This document shows, piece after piece, positions 1 to 9,231 of a DNA stretch of 64,000 nucleotides. The number at the start of each line of letters is the position of its first letter. Position 1 is the stretch's first letter. The translations under genes were made by a program, and so were the position numbers. The notes under the pieces were generated by a model. That model ran no database searches. It was not told where the DNA came from and saw nothing but the letters and a program-made list of their open reading frames with translations. Source of the DNA: PALSA-1004 sp963804885 (lineage in GTDB: Bacteria > Pseudomonadota > Gammaproteobacteria > Burkholderiales > SG8-41); assembly GCA_963804885.1 (NCBI GenBank), contig CAWDSF010000024.1:1-64000 (forward strand), in the 5' to 3' direction.

Positions 1-90
1 GCGCTGCACTTCTACGACAGCGTGCTGGTGATCGAAAAACGGCCGATTCCGCAGCCGCAGCAGTCCCTGACCGGCAAGCCCTCGTTCTGA
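1..90 (+). CDS. C-terminal tail of an unidentified protein (partial)
   Basis: An open frame enters from the left edge and ends at the TGA at 88-90, giving 29 residues that finish TGKPSF. The peptide is too short to assign to a family. It faces the minus-strand porin gene that ends 2 bases further on, so the two are convergent. Confidence 0.5.
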   Translation, partial: ALHFYDSVLVIEKRPIPQPQQSLTGKPSF

Positions 91-91
91 A

Positions 92-1294
92 CTAGAACAT
101 CAGGTAGCGGAAAGAGAACTGCAGGCGCGCGTTGCTGGCCGCCGCGCCGGAAACCTTCGTCGCCTCGCCCCAGAGCACTTCGCCACCCACGAGGATGCGC
201 GGGTTCAGCCGGTGCACCAGGTTCACCGAGGCGTAGTTCGCGCGCTTGAGCGCCTCCGCGGGCCGCGAGCCCTCGTCGCTCACGCGCAGCGTGCTCGCGC
301 CCGCCACGCTCATCCAGTCGGGCGCCCACTGGCGCTGGTAGTACAGCGTCGCGCCGGTGCTGCGCACCAGCTCCAGGCCGCCACCCGGCGAAAGTGCGAG
401 GCCGGTGGCGCTCAGCGGATCATTGAAATAGCGCCCGATTCCCTCGCCGCCCGCCAGCTGGAACCTGATGGAGTCCTCGCCGAACGCGGGCAGCGAGCCC
501 GATACGGACAGTCCCTTGCCGTCGACGCCGCGATCGCGCGCGCCGAACGGCGTGGTTGTGGCGACGCGCAGGCTGCGCGACAGCACCGAGAGCTGGAAAT
601 GCGCGCTGTCGCTTTCGTAGCGCACGCGTGCCGCGAGGTCCGGCCGCTTTGCGCTGGTGCGCAGGTCGAGGATCGCCCCGGATGCCGTGAAGTCCGCCTG
701 CGAATCCTCGGCCGAAGCCTCGATCTTCCAGCGCTCGCCCACCGGCAGCGAGCCGCGCAGCAACGCCTGCCGCACGAAGGTCACGCCGCTCGGCCCGTTG
801 TAGTCGAGCGTGGTCGGAATCGCCGCGTCGTCCATGAAGGTCGAATACGTCTTGCCGAACGTCAGCCACTCGCCGACCTGGAGATACGCCTGGTTCCAGG
901 TGATGCGGGTCGAGCCGTCGATCGGAAACAGGTTCGCTTCGAGGCGCGTGGAGATTTCGCCGATCGATGACGGCGTCTTCGACAGCCAGTTGAACTGCGA
1001 CTGGCGCGCGCTCAGGCGGTAGTCGCGCGGCGCGGGTCCAAAGGGTGTCGACGACACCAGGAAAGTGTTCTGCTCGGCGCCGTCCTGCTGCTTGCGCGCA
1101 GCGATGGCGTCCAGCTGCAGCCAGCCGCCGATGAAATACTGCGTTTCCGTGCCCGGAATGGTGCGCACCGCCGCCTTGAGCTGCTTGTGCAGCTGCGCTT
1201 CGGCCGCCGAGCCCTTGGAGGCGGCCCAGTCTTCCTCCTCGGCCCGCGCCGCGGCGCAGCCCAGCAGCAGGAGTGCCAGGGCCGCGCGCTTCAT
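92..1294 (-). CDS. DcaP-like outer membrane porin
   Basis: Predicted 400-residue outer membrane protein. A signal peptide (MKRAALALLLLGCAAARA) is followed by a short coiled stretch and a long beta-rich region, ending in an aromatic strand with terminal Phe (RYLMF), as expected for Bam-dependent barrels. Features such as YFIGGWLQLDA near the mature N-terminus and GEISTRLEANLFP resemble the DcaP-like porin family, which takes up small organic acids. The frame is open further upstream, but I chose the ATG at 1294 because it starts the signal peptide and its ATG overlaps the upstream stop (ATGA). It is therefore translationally coupled to the VIT-like transporter gene. Substrate is unknown. Confidence 0.75.
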   Translation of the reverse strand: MKRAALALLLLGCAAARAEEEDWAASKGSAAEAQLHKQLKAAVRTIPGTETQYFIGGWLQLDAIAARKQQDGAEQNTFLVSSTPFGPAPRDYRLSARQSQFNWLSKTPSSIGEISTRLEANLFPIDGSTRITWNQAYLQVGEWLTFGKTYSTFMDDAAIPTTLDYNGPSGVTFVRQALLRGSLPVGERWKIEASAEDSQADFTASGAILDLRTSAKRPDLAARVRYESDSAHFQLSVLSRSLRVATTTPFGARDRGVDGKGLSVSGSLPAFGEDSIRFQLAGGEGIGRYFNDPLSATGLALSPGGGLELVRSTGATLYYQRQWAPDWMSVAGASTLRVSDEGSRPAEALKRANYASVNLVHRLNPRILVGGEVLWGEATKVSGAAASNARLQFSFRYLMF

Positions 1295-1950
1295 CCGCCC
1301 AGCGCGATGATCGCGGCCGACAGCGCGGCGCCGACGCCGGCCATGGACGCCCCGCCCTTCCAGGGGTTGCCGCCCGCATAGCGCGCGAGCATCCATCCGC
1401 TCACGAAGAGTACCACGACCCCAGTCGCATTGGACAGGCGCATCGCCAGCTTGAGCTCGTCCACGAACATGAAGGGAATCACCACCGGGAAGGTCGAGAG
1501 CACCACCAGCAGGAATACGCCCAGCGCGCCCGCGAAGTCGTCGCGTCGCAGGCTGGCATCCAGCGATGCGGGAGGCATCGCGACCACGCGCTGGCGCAGT
1601 TCCTCCAGCAGCTGCGGGCCGGCGTTCTCGCCCAGCCGCGCCGGCAGTTCGTCGGCGATCAATGCGCGCCCCTGCGGCTCCGCCAACGCCTTCACCCGCG
1701 CGACCAGGGTGGCCTTGCGCGTGCGTTCGGTGAGCGTCTGCACGAGGTACATGATGCCGTCCGCCAGGCCCCAGGCGATATTGCAGCCGAGCGCCGCGAT
1801 CATCATCGTCCGCACCTCCTGGTCGTCCGGGCTGGCGACGCTCAGCGAGCCGGTGATCGCCAGCGCCATCAGCAGGCCGAAAATGATCTCCGACCAGCGC
1901 TCGACCGGATCCAAAACTGCCTTGCGTCCTTCCACTTCGGCGTTCGCCAT
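1291..1950 (-). CDS. VIT1/CCC1 family transporter
   Basis: A 219-residue membrane protein of the VIT1/CCC1 family, whose studied members move iron or manganese ions. Hydrophobic segments lie at about residues 21-39, 48-70, 139-160, 172-190 and 200-218. The conserved start (RWSEIIFGLLMALAITGSLS) and the ALGCNIAWGLADGIMY segment are family hallmarks. A soluble helical insert sits between segments 2 and 3. The stop overlaps the start of the porin gene, so the two form an operon. The ion transported cannot be read from sequence. Confidence 0.8.
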   Translation of the reverse strand: MANAEVEGRKAVLDPVERWSEIIFGLLMALAITGSLSVASPDDQEVRTMMIAALGCNIAWGLADGIMYLVQTLTERTRKATLVARVKALAEPQGRALIADELPARLGENAGPQLLEELRQRVVAMPPASLDASLRRDDFAGALGVFLLVVLSTFPVVIPFMFVDELKLAMRLSNATGVVVLFVSGWMLARYAGGNPWKGGASMAGVGAALSAAIIALGG

Positions 1951-1967
1951 ATTCTTGTCTTGTCGTA

Positions 1968-2255
1968 TTAATGCGGCGCGCCCGATATTACACTGGCACC
2001 CATGCGCTTTCTCCCGGCCAAGGAATGGCTGCGCGGATAAACTGCCCGATAGTTCTCCAGTTCATATCCGCTTTCTGCGGCGCGTGCGATGTGTGGATAA
2101 CACGGGATGTCCGCGATGGTCGGATGCGGCCCCGCTAACCATGCAGAAGACGTCGGCTCTCGTTCGAGCATTTCGAGCGCGGTAGCCCTAAAAGCTCTTG
2201 CCTCAGCGATATCGTAATCTTCGTCGATCGATGGGACATGGAAGCTGCACGTCAA
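1968..2255 (-). pseudogene. glutathione S-transferase C-terminal remnant
   Basis: The 95-residue frame contains WLAGPHPTIADIPCYPHIARA followed by ELENYRAVYP. This matches the C-terminal helical domain of glutathione S-transferases (the xPTIADIAxYPY motif with the N-capping box). The thioredoxin-like N-terminal domain is absent, and the sequence after RAVYP no longer resembles a GST, which suggests a further frame change. It marks the left edge of the accessory region. It could still be expressed as a peptide, but no catalytic part remains. Confidence 0.5.
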
Positions 2256-2632
2256 AACTATAAGGTTTTTAAAGCATGAATGGAATATTGCATTGATCGA
2301 TCAAATTGGCGGCTGGCGGTGGTTGACGTCTGCGTTCTCAATCACTTTTTTGTTGGAAGCAGCGGTGTTCTGGATTTTGCGGAACATCGGCTACCTCGAG
2401 CGGCTAATCCGGGTACTAAGCACCCAGTTTCCACCTCGATCGAACAAGTTATCTATCTGATTGTATGTACGAAACACATATTTTTGTTGAAAGTGACGGA
2501 TATGACGGATTTAGGGCTTTTTGTGTAAAGCTCTTCATGAAGAGAAATTCTAAGGGTATTTACTGAAAACCGACTAAATCTGCCATATCCGTCATTCTCA
2601 AGGAATACCGCAGTTACCTGGCACTGCGATCT
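2256..2632. other. AT-rich non-coding stretch with a long inverted repeat
   Basis: No convincing gene is seen here; the short open frames have no ribosome binding site or recognisable motif. Base composition is clearly lower in GC than the flanking backbone. Two arms of about 22 bases (2493-2514 and 2574-2595) are near-perfect reverse complements built around GACGGATATG, with about 60 bases between them. They lie just upstream of a phage recombination-protein remnant, so they may be part of a lost phage control region. Confidence 0.45.
2493..2595. repeat. inverted repeat, 22-bp arms around GACGGATATG
   Basis: The left arm runs 2493-2514 and the right arm 2574-2595; I count two mismatches between one arm and the reverse complement of the other. 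Each arm holds a repeated GACGGAT unit. It could be an operator pair or a stem for RNA; nothing shows which. Confidence 0.5.
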
Positions 2633-3259
2633 TTGCTCCAATTACCCGGTCTCAAAGTGCCGCCGTGCGAAGGAACGCTGAGACTCAAGGACAAAGCAGC
2701 GGAGCGAGGTCAATGCGGTAGCTTAGCCCGATCTTGCATTCACGCGCGTTTGGGGACACGTTACGCCACGAAGGTCGCGGTCGAAATGCCCACTGCATTC
2801 GACATCAACACCTCGATACAAAGGTGCCTGGTCAAGGCCATCGCGCTCCACGGCCTTGGGCTTTACATCTATGCCGGCGAGGATTTGCCCGAGGGTGCCG
2901 ACCAGCAGCCTCCGCAACCTGCAGCAGAAATGGTTAACGCCGAGCAGATCGCACGTATCAAATCGCTGTTGGCTGAAACCGGCCAGACTCTGCAGCGTCT
3001 TCTGGCATTCCTGCACGTCGACGCGCTTGAGCAGATTCCTGCTTCGGAATTTCTCGCGGGTGGAGCAACTGCTCGAGCGTTCGAAGCGGAAAGCGGCGTG
3101 ATAGTTCGAGAATCAGATTACTTCTCAGTGCGATTGTGGGAGAGTCGCGATTTGGTCGAGGCGATCTATCGCAACTATGACCGCCTGCCTGCCGAGGTCC
3201 AGGCTGAGCTCCCTCTTAAGAAGGTCTGGATGCTTGTAGTCGAGGAGTCGGGGGAATGA
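2633..3259 (+). pseudogene. fused remnant: phage Sak3-type annealing protein and Mrr-like tail
   Basis: Frame of 208 residues. Residues 45-150 (FDINTSIQRCLVKAIALHGL, then LYIYAGEDLPE, then AEQIARIKSLLAETG) match the C-terminal half of DUF1071/Sak3-type phage single-strand annealing proteins. The N-terminal half of that family is missing. Residues 151-208 (SVRLWESRDLVEAIYRNYDR, LPLKKVWMLVVEE) look like the last segment of an Mrr-like restriction endonuclease, a different family. The join within one open frame is best explained by deletion between two genes. Residues 1-44 have no clear origin. A functional hybrid protein cannot be excluded but is unlikely. Confidence 0.5.
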
Positions 3260-3746
3260 TTGCTGAGTGCACGAGCCGCTGAGTGCCATGCATGACTAGG
3301 AATAAACCTTCGAGAGCATTTCAGAAACGGGGAAGAAGTCTGACTCGGATCGTAGCGACCAATATTGGCGTATTCGGCACCAGCACCCGACACCAATCGC
3401 CTCAGTCCGCCGTATTGGACTAAAGGCCAATTTGCCTGACTGGCGAAGCGGGCTATGGTCATTCAATGGCGAAAACACACCTGCTAGTAGCGGTGCTCGA
3501 TGACGAGCGACCAAGATTTTCAGCGGTCCGATACTAGGTTGCTGCTCGTGGCAACCACCTCCCAAAATTTGTCGGTCCGCCTTTTATTCGATGTTCAGGA
3601 GCATGTATTGCTGTTCCCGCGAACCAAGTGGCTGGCGTCGCCGCCTCCGAGGCGGCCCTTTACCGTATGGGCACTGTCGTTAAGCGTTCACGAAGGACTC
3701 CGAGCCCTGCTTCTGCCGTTAGAAATACATAGTTCAGAGAGTCGTC
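3260..3746. other. intergenic region upstream of the hybrid histidine kinase
   Basis: No supported gene. It contains repeat copy A and, at 3414-3428, a TTGGACTAAAGGCCAA partial palindrome that resembles sites at 6894-6907 and 15959-15970. A 93-residue plus-strand frame at 3500-3781 runs through the repeat and has no motif or binding site, so I treat it as chance. Confidence 0.4.
3413..3597 (+). repeat. diverged inverted repeat, copy A
   Basis: About 170-185 bases here align, with many substitutions and one divergent middle part, to the reverse complement of 15810-15971. Shared blocks include GACCAAGATTTTCAGCGG, CCGATACTAGGTTGCTGCTC and TTTGTCGGTCCGC. Copy A lies in the gap upstream of the hybrid histidine kinase; copy B abuts a truncated receiver domain. 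It probably is an old duplicated promoter region rather than a mobile element, since no terminal repeats are seen. Confidence 0.7.
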
Positions 3747-6326
3747 GTGACCCAACTTTCATCGGGCAGTCAATTCAATAGCGCGCCGAAACACAGCGAG
3801 TTTTCCTATTCCAAGCTTATATGGCTGCTGGTAGCGGGCCTATTCGCGCTCAATCTTCTGGTCGGCGCGTTAGCCGGCCTATCGCTTTATCACAGTCACA
3901 ATAAATATGAAGCGCACGCCGTTACAGCAACTCAGAATTGGTCGTTCTTGCTTGCGCAGGACTTGGCATCGTCTTTCGACAAGATAGACCTGGCGGTTTT
4001 GGCGATCAAAGATGAAACCGAACGCGAAATAGCGGCAGACGGAGGTGTCGACGCGCAACGGCTCAACCGGTTTATCGCACTGCAGGCGTCGCGACAGTCG
4101 GACATAGACCGCGTGCAGGTGGCGGACGCACGCGGCGCCGTTCTATATGGAACTGGCATCCAAGCCGGGAGCGAGATGAACGCCACCGATCGTGAGTTTT
4201 TCCAGCGACTGCGTGACCAACCGGGCAGTGGCCTAGTAATATCCAAGCCCTTCGTCGGTCGGACCAGCGGTAAATGGAACATCGTGTTGGCGCGGCGAAT
4301 CAACCAACAGAATGGCTCGTTCGCTGGAGTGGCGTTAGCGGTTATTTTCCTCGAGCGCTTTCAGAAAGCGTTCGCGAAGCTCGATCTGGGGCCACATGGG
4401 GCAGTGAGCCTGCGTGACCTCGATCTCGGAACGGTCGTCCGTCATCCAGAGCCCCAAGAGGTTGGGACCGCCGTCGGTAGCCGGGTATTTTCCAAAGAGT
4501 GGCCGCAGAAACTGAAAGAAAATCCTCTTTTCGGCTCCTACTACGCAGTCGGACTGGACGGCCGCAATCGCGCGCTTTCATACCAGCGCGTCCGTAATTA
4601 TCCGTTTTTACTTATCGTTGGTCTTTTTCCAGGTGACTACCTGGCGGACTGGCGCGCCGAACTTCAAAAGACGCTGGGACTGGTTTTCCTTTTCATGCTG
4701 GTGACCGTGTTTTTAGGATTGGCGATGCGCACAGTGTGGAAGCGCAGGGAAGAGGATTCGAAGCATCTATTGAATATCTCCCAAACGGCCTTGGGACACA
4801 GTGAAGGGCGATTCCAGCAATTAGCCGAATCGATGCCGCAGATTGCATTTACAACCCAACCGGACGGCAATCGCGATTACGTCAACTCCCGCTGGCAGGA
4901 ATACGTCGGCGCGCCGCTCCGCGAGGCGTTGGGCTGGGGGTGGCTAAACGCGGCGCACCCGGAGGACAAAAGTTCGATTGAAGCAAATTGGCAACGCGGC
5001 CTCGCGACTGGAGAGCCCATATACTCCGAATGTCGCGTTAAGTCGGCTAAGGGCGAATACCGCTGGCATTTGGTGCGGGCGCTGCCTGTCCGCGATTCCG
5101 CAGGCGTGATTTCGAAGTGGGTGGGCACATCCACTGACATCGATGACGCCAAACGCCTGCAGCAGAAACTTGCGACTGACGATAAAAAGAAGGACGAATT
5201 TATTGCCACTCTTGCGCACGAGCTGCGTAATCCGCTGGCGCCGATTCGTAATGCGCTTCACATTATGCGACTCTCGACCGAGCGCCGCGTGCAGGACGAA
5301 TCACGCAGCATGATCGAGCGCCAAGTCGAACACCTCGTTCGTCTGGTCGACGATCTATTTGACATGAGCCGGATCACGCAAGGGCGCCTCGGCCTTCACA
5401 CGCAACGCGTCGATTTGAGAAGTGTGCTCCAAGATGCGATCGCGGCGAGCCGATTGCGCATTGAAAAGCAAAAACACACATTGACCGCGACACTGCCGCA
5501 AGCTCCTGTGCTGGTCAATGGTGACGCAACGCGGTTAGCCCAGGTGGTTACCAACCTACTCAACAATGCAGCGCGATATACGCCCGATGGTGGACAAATT
5601 GCATTAAGGGCGTCCTGCGAGGGTAACGACGTTGTGTTGTCAGTTCGCGATAACGGCATTGGAATTCCTGAGGGCATGCTTTCTAAGATCTTCGATATGT
5701 TCACGCAGGGCGAGCGGCTGGAGAATCATCTCGGAGGCATGGGCATAGGCTTGACGCTCGTCAAGCAGATCGTCGAGATGCACGGAGGCCGCGTGGAAGC
5801 GCGAAGCGAAGGTCCGGCCTGTGGTGCTGAATTCGTCGTCCGGCTGCCGATCGTGGTCCCGGAGCGCCGGCGAGTTCCGCGCACCAGCGAAAGTGATTTA
5901 CATAACACCCAACGCCGGCGACGCGTCCTGGTCGTTGATGACAATTCGGATAGTGTTTCAAGCTTTGCAATGATGCTCGACCTGATGGGGCATGAAACTG
6001 CTGTCGCAAATGATGGTGAGGAGGCGTTTCTGGTCGCGGAAGCCTTCAGGCCGGATGTAATATTTTTAGACATCGGGTTACCGAAGGTGAATGGCCACGA
6101 TGTCGCGCGTGCGATTCGAGCGCGGCCATGGGGCAAAGACATTGTGCTGATCGCTCTAAGCGGCTGGGGGCAGCCAGACGATATGCGCCGCTCGCTCGAC
6201 GCGGGGTTCAATCATCATCTCGCGAAGCCGGCCGAGCGGGGGGAGGTCGAGAGGCTTTTGCAGCGCGGGGGCAGTGCCATCGCTGGCGGAACATCGCCGG
6301 CGCCGGATGCGCCCAACATTGCGTAG
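3747..6326 (+). CDS. hybrid sensor histidine kinase with Cache, PAS and receiver domains
   Basis: An 859-residue membrane sensor. Order: transmembrane segment at about 24-48, periplasmic double-Cache-like sensor to about 305, second transmembrane segment at about 308-330, PAS domain at about 350-470, HisKA with phospho-acceptor His491 (ATLAHELRNPLAP), HATPase with N box LLNNAARYTP, G1 box VRDNGIGIP and GGMGIGLTLV, and a C-terminal receiver with Asp775 (VIFLDIGLP) and the AKP lysine. It autophosphorylates and passes phosphate to its own receiver. No DNA-binding partner lies next to it; a stand-alone receiver sits 3 kb downstream. The GTG at 3747 was chosen because it precedes the membrane anchor; the ribosome site is weak. 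Base composition is lower in GC than the backbone, which suggests transfer. Confidence 0.9.
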   Translation: MTQLSSGSQFNSAPKHSEFSYSKLIWLLVAGLFALNLLVGALAGLSLYHSHNKYEAHAVTATQNWSFLLAQDLASSFDKIDLAVLAIKDETEREIAADGGVDAQRLNRFIALQASRQSDIDRVQVADARGAVLYGTGIQAGSEMNATDREFFQRLRDQPGSGLVISKPFVGRTSGKWNIVLARRINQQNGSFAGVALAVIFLERFQKAFAKLDLGPHGAVSLRDLDLGTVVRHPEPQEVGTAVGSRVFSKEWPQKLKENPLFGSYYAVGLDGRNRALSYQRVRNYPFLLIVGLFPGDYLADWRAELQKTLGLVFLFMLVTVFLGLAMRTVWKRREEDSKHLLNISQTALGHSEGRFQQLAESMPQIAFTTQPDGNRDYVNSRWQEYVGAPLREALGWGWLNAAHPEDKSSIEANWQRGLATGEPIYSECRVKSAKGEYRWHLVRALPVRDSAGVISKWVGTSTDIDDAKRLQQKLATDDKKKDEFIATLAHELRNPLAPIRNALHIMRLSTERRVQDESRSMIERQVEHLVRLVDDLFDMSRITQGRLGLHTQRVDLRSVLQDAIAASRLRIEKQKHTLTATLPQAPVLVNGDATRLAQVVTNLLNNAARYTPDGGQIALRASCEGNDVVLSVRDNGIGIPEGMLSKIFDMFTQGERLENHLGGMGIGLTLVKQIVEMHGGRVEARSEGPACGAEFVVRLPIVVPERRRVPRTSESDLHNTQRRRRVLVVDDNSDSVSSFAMMLDLMGHETAVANDGEEAFLVAEAFRPDVIFLDIGLPKVNGHDVARAIRARPWGKDIVLIALSGWGQPDDMRRSLDAGFNHHLAKPAERGEVERLLQRGGSAIAGGTSPAPDAPNIA

Positions 6327-7090
6327 CAGGTAGCGCGCCGACAAAGTGATTAATTAAAGCACTGATTGTCCGGTATGGAGAAACGCGAATGCCCGCTTCG
6401 GGTCGATACCGGCCGGTCGAGTTTCCCGAAGGCAGCCCTCGCACGGGAGCATGCAATCAGCTGCGTTTTCCTGACACCGCAGGCTCGTTCTAATCCTCTC
6501 AGTGTCGCGATCACCCGATCCGGAACGCTTTGTACTGAGTGAAACATCCTGAAACGTCCTGCACGCACTTAGCGCTGCTACAAAGTGACTTCGAACTGAA
6601 TCCCCGAGCTACCCCGAAGCTCAGAAACCGAGGAACGGGGTTCACAACCCAGCGCTGGCAGTCTAGAAGACTCGCATTTTTCCAGGGCCCGCTTTCCGCG
6701 AGTATTAGCAACCCACGCTCCCGGCCAGGAAGAGACGCTCGGCGGTATCGCCTCGAACGACTGATCGTCGACCCTGATGAGACATTCGATTCGACCCGAT
6801 GCGATCGTTGACTGCTCGGCGCAGCCTACTCAAGAAGCAATCGCCGGTCGCTTTGCCGGATTGCGCCAAATTCCCGTAGGCGCAGATCGGGCATGGACTA
6901 AGGTCCACTACCCGCGGCCTGGCAGACCTGCTAATGTCCCCACGCAATGCAGCAGAGGATTCGCGCGCGGACCTGAATGATGCGCGCAGGCAAGCAGGAT
7001 CCCCGACTGACAAAGCCCATGAACGACCGGCCTCGACCTGCGGGAATTGCCTTGAATTCCCGAAGGTAGAATCACAACGGGAGGTGAACA
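6327..7090. other. long non-coding gap with a palindromic site
   Basis: No gene could be supported on either strand. At 6894-6907 there is a perfect-ended palindrome TGGACTAAGGTCCA preceded by CGGGCA, a spacing and context also seen at 15950-15970. A GAATGCCCGCTTCGGGTCG segment near 6388 resembles the start of the dispersed repeat at 9042. The ribosome binding site GGGAGG of the next gene lies at the right end. Confidence 0.4.
6894..6907. promoter_or_regulatory. candidate operator palindrome TGGACTAAGGTCCA
   Basis: The arms TGGAC and GTCCA are exact reverse complements around TAAG. A near-identical GGACTTTAGTCC with the same upstream CGGGCAT lies at 15959-15970, and a weaker version at 3414-3428. 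The site is about 190 bases upstream of the AI-2E family transporter. The regulator is unknown. Confidence 0.35.
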
Positions 7091-8221
7091 ATGAACATGC
7101 CCTTGAACCCTGATCGAGAATTCGAACGGCGGTTCGCATCCCGCCTCATGGATGTGCTGATCCGTGCCGGGCTGATCGTGGCCCTGACGGCGCTTTGTTA
7201 CCGGGTCTTCTCGCCGTTCCTCACGCTCATGGTCTGGGCACTGATCCTGGCTGTGGCGATGTATCCGCTTCACCTCGCGCTCGCCGCCAGGGTCGGAAAC
7301 CGACAGGGACTCGCAGCAACCCTCCTCGTCCTCATCGGCATCGTGCTGATCGTGGTGCCCTCGAGCATTCTCATGAGCCTGCTCGGTGACGCGGTAAAGC
7401 GGTTCATCGAGGACATACAAAGCAACAACCTGCAGATTCCGGCGCCGTATTCCGGCATCGAAAGCTGGCCGATCGTCGGCCGGAAACTGCATGCGCTCTG
7501 GTCGGCGGCGCACTCCGACCTACCTGCTCTGGTGCAGAGCATGCAGCCGAAGATCAGCGACCTCTCTAAAGACGCCCTGGCGTTTGTCGCGAGCATCGGC
7601 GTGGGCCTGTTGCAGTTCCTCGCATCCTTCATCGTTGCCGGGATCATCATGGCATTCGGACAATCCGGAGCGCGCGCCATGCGCTCGATCTTCAAGCGCA
7701 TGTTCGGCGGCGCACGAGGCGACGAATTCGCCACGCTGTCCACGCAAACCATCCGGGCCGTTGCCAATGGGGTCATTGGGGTGGCCTTCATTCAGGCGAT
7801 CATCATCGGGCTGGTGCTGATATTCGCTGGTGTTCCCGGGGCCGGGGTGCTGACTGTGATCATACTGGTGCTGGGAATCGCCCAGGTGCCCGCGCTGATC
7901 GTCACCCTGCCCGCGATCGCCTATATCTGGGCAAGCGGCAACTATGAAACGGGCGCAGCCATCGCCTATACAGTATTACTCGCGGTTTCCGGCATGGCCG
8001 ATAACGTGCTGAAGCCGCTACTGCTGGGCCGCGGCGTAGATGCACCGATGCCGGTCATCCTGATTGGCGCGCTGAGTGGCATGGCCGCCGCGGGCATCCT
8101 CGGGATGTTTGTCGGCGCGACCCTGCTGGCGCTGGGCTATCAGCTCTTCATGGGCTGGGTGGCTTCAAATCCGGACGCGGACGTTCCCGACAAACAGGCC
8201 GATTCGATCCCGACAAGCTGA
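7091..8221 (+). CDS. AI-2E family transporter
   Basis: A 376-residue integral membrane protein of the AI-2E/PerM/YdiK family. Hydrophobic segments cluster at residues about 16-55, 75-95, 165-190 and 215-350, with a long cytoplasmic or periplasmic stretch between, which is the family topology. Members have been linked to export of small molecules or to sodium-proton exchange; the substrate here is not known. The ATG is preceded by GGGAGGTGAACA, a good ribosome site. It stands alone between the histidine kinase and a small secreted protein. Confidence 0.85.
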   Translation: MNMPLNPDREFERRFASRLMDVLIRAGLIVALTALCYRVFSPFLTLMVWALILAVAMYPLHLALAARVGNRQGLAATLLVLIGIVLIVVPSSILMSLLGDAVKRFIEDIQSNNLQIPAPYSGIESWPIVGRKLHALWSAAHSDLPALVQSMQPKISDLSKDALAFVASIGVGLLQFLASFIVAGIIMAFGQSGARAMRSIFKRMFGGARGDEFATLSTQTIRAVANGVIGVAFIQAIIIGLVLIFAGVPGAGVLTVIILVLGIAQVPALIVTLPAIAYIWASGNYETGAAIAYTVLLAVSGMADNVLKPLLLGRGVDAPMPVILIGALSGMAAAGILGMFVGATLLALGYQLFMGWVASNPDADVPDKQADSIPTS

Positions 8222-8562
8222 ATCGATTCGGGGCATTCTTTTGAACCTGGCGCCGTCAACTGGAATGTGGCTGGCAACGTCGGTGAGGCGCAGTTGCACA
8301 AAATCGTGCGCCGAGGGCGCGGCAAGTCGCCTTGCACCCGGCGGGTGAATCACTGTTGGGTGTCAAAATGGGGAACGCACACTATCGATCCATGGCACCA
8401 TTCCGATTTACTTGACAGTAGACATTCGAGAAGAATTTGAAGCGGACGCGGCCAATCGCTTGTGGTTTCCGCTATTGGAGAAAAATCTGGTAATCTGGGA
8501 GGCGTTGGTGCGTAGTCCTTCGCGCCATTCAGCTTTCCCTGCAAATTCAATAGGAGACAACA
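8222..8562. other. intergenic region with a possible promoter
   Basis: No gene seen. A TTGACA hexamer at about 8413-8418 could be the -35 box of a promoter for the small secreted protein at 8563, but the matching -10 box is poor. No hairpin terminator for the upstream transporter gene is evident. Confidence 0.25.
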
Positions 8563-8850
8563 ATGAACAAGCGGAACGACTGGTCTTGGGCTATCGCTGC
8601 GGCCGTGATATGCACGTCGGGATTCTCGCTGGTGTCGGCACCAGTATTTGCCACCGAGAACGCACAGGAACGCCGTGGCGCGCGAGACACCAAACAGGAT
8701 GCCCGGCAGACCGGACGGTCGGAAAAGATCGATTGCAGGAAAGCAAACAACAAGAGCAATTCGGCATGCCGTAAGGACAATCGCGATACCAGGCAGACTG
8801 GCCGCGAGGATTCGCGCGATGTCAGGACGGGTCAAGCGCCAAAGCCATAG
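8563..8850 (+). CDS. small secreted charged protein, unknown function
   Basis: A 95-residue protein with an N-terminal signal peptide (AAAVICTSGFSLVSAPVFA, cleavage about residue 30). The mature part is highly charged and low in complexity, with the repeated phrase DTRQTGR/DARQTGR and two cysteines (DCRK, ACRK). The ATG follows TAGGAGACAACA, a strong ribosome site, which supports it being real. I do not recognise a characterised family. The repeated Arg-Gln-Thr-Gly-Arg units suggest binding to an anionic partner, which is only inference. Confidence 0.65.
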   Translation: MNKRNDWSWAIAAAVICTSGFSLVSAPVFATENAQERRGARDTKQDARQTGRSEKIDCRKANNKSNSACRKDNRDTRQTGREDSRDVRTGQAPKP

Positions 8851-8889
8851 CACACGGACACGATTTATATCGGTGCGTCACGCTAAGCG

Positions 8890-8924
8890 GCAAGTCCCTG
8901 GTTCGAGTCCAGGTCGAGGAGCCA
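8890..8924 (+). repeat. tRNA-Asn 3' fragment, likely att scar 1
   Basis: The sequence GTCCCTGGTTCGAGTCCAGG followed by TCGAGGAGCCA reproduces the T arm, the 3' acceptor strand, discriminator G and CCA of bacterial tRNA-Asn. No 5' half, D arm or GTT anticodon stem precedes it. Site-specific integration of islands and phages at the tRNA-Asn 3' end leaves exactly such fragments. Two shorter copies lie in the same orientation at 13513 and 16692. Confidence 0.7.
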
Positions 8925-9041
8925 CGTAGCTACAGGTCTTTCTCTCCAGCAGTGCGAACGGATACGGATAGGAAGATCTATCCGCTCCTGCTCGCACGGC
9001 GCCGCATGAATTACCCACTCTCCCGCTCCTCCGCCCCGGTT

Positions 9042-9175
9042 TGAATGACCGCTTCGGGTCGGAAGCGGACCTCGATTGGAACATCAAGCGTCCGGCATGC
9101 ACCTGTCCCCGCTATTTGTTCCCGGCCTTCTGGTCTCTCGGTCGCTATCAAACCGTGCAACGGTGGTGCTGATGG
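9042..9175 (+). repeat. dispersed repeat, copy 1
   Basis: Starting with GAATGACCGCTTCGGGTCGG and including CGTCCGGCATGCACCTG and CGCTATTTGTT, this stretch aligns over about 120 bases with 12057-12172 in the same orientation, at roughly three quarters identity by eye. The related start also occurs near 6388. The second copy is the one next to the IS30 insertion. Confidence 0.6.
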
Positions 9176-9231
9176 ACTCCGTGCAATGGCGCCGGGAGCG
9201 CTAAGAGCAAATATAACCGGGAGGTCGCGTC

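Noticed and set aside
3500..3781. A 93-residue plus-strand frame inside repeat copy A
   Set aside because: The same bases are non-coding in copy B and the frame has no recognisable features.
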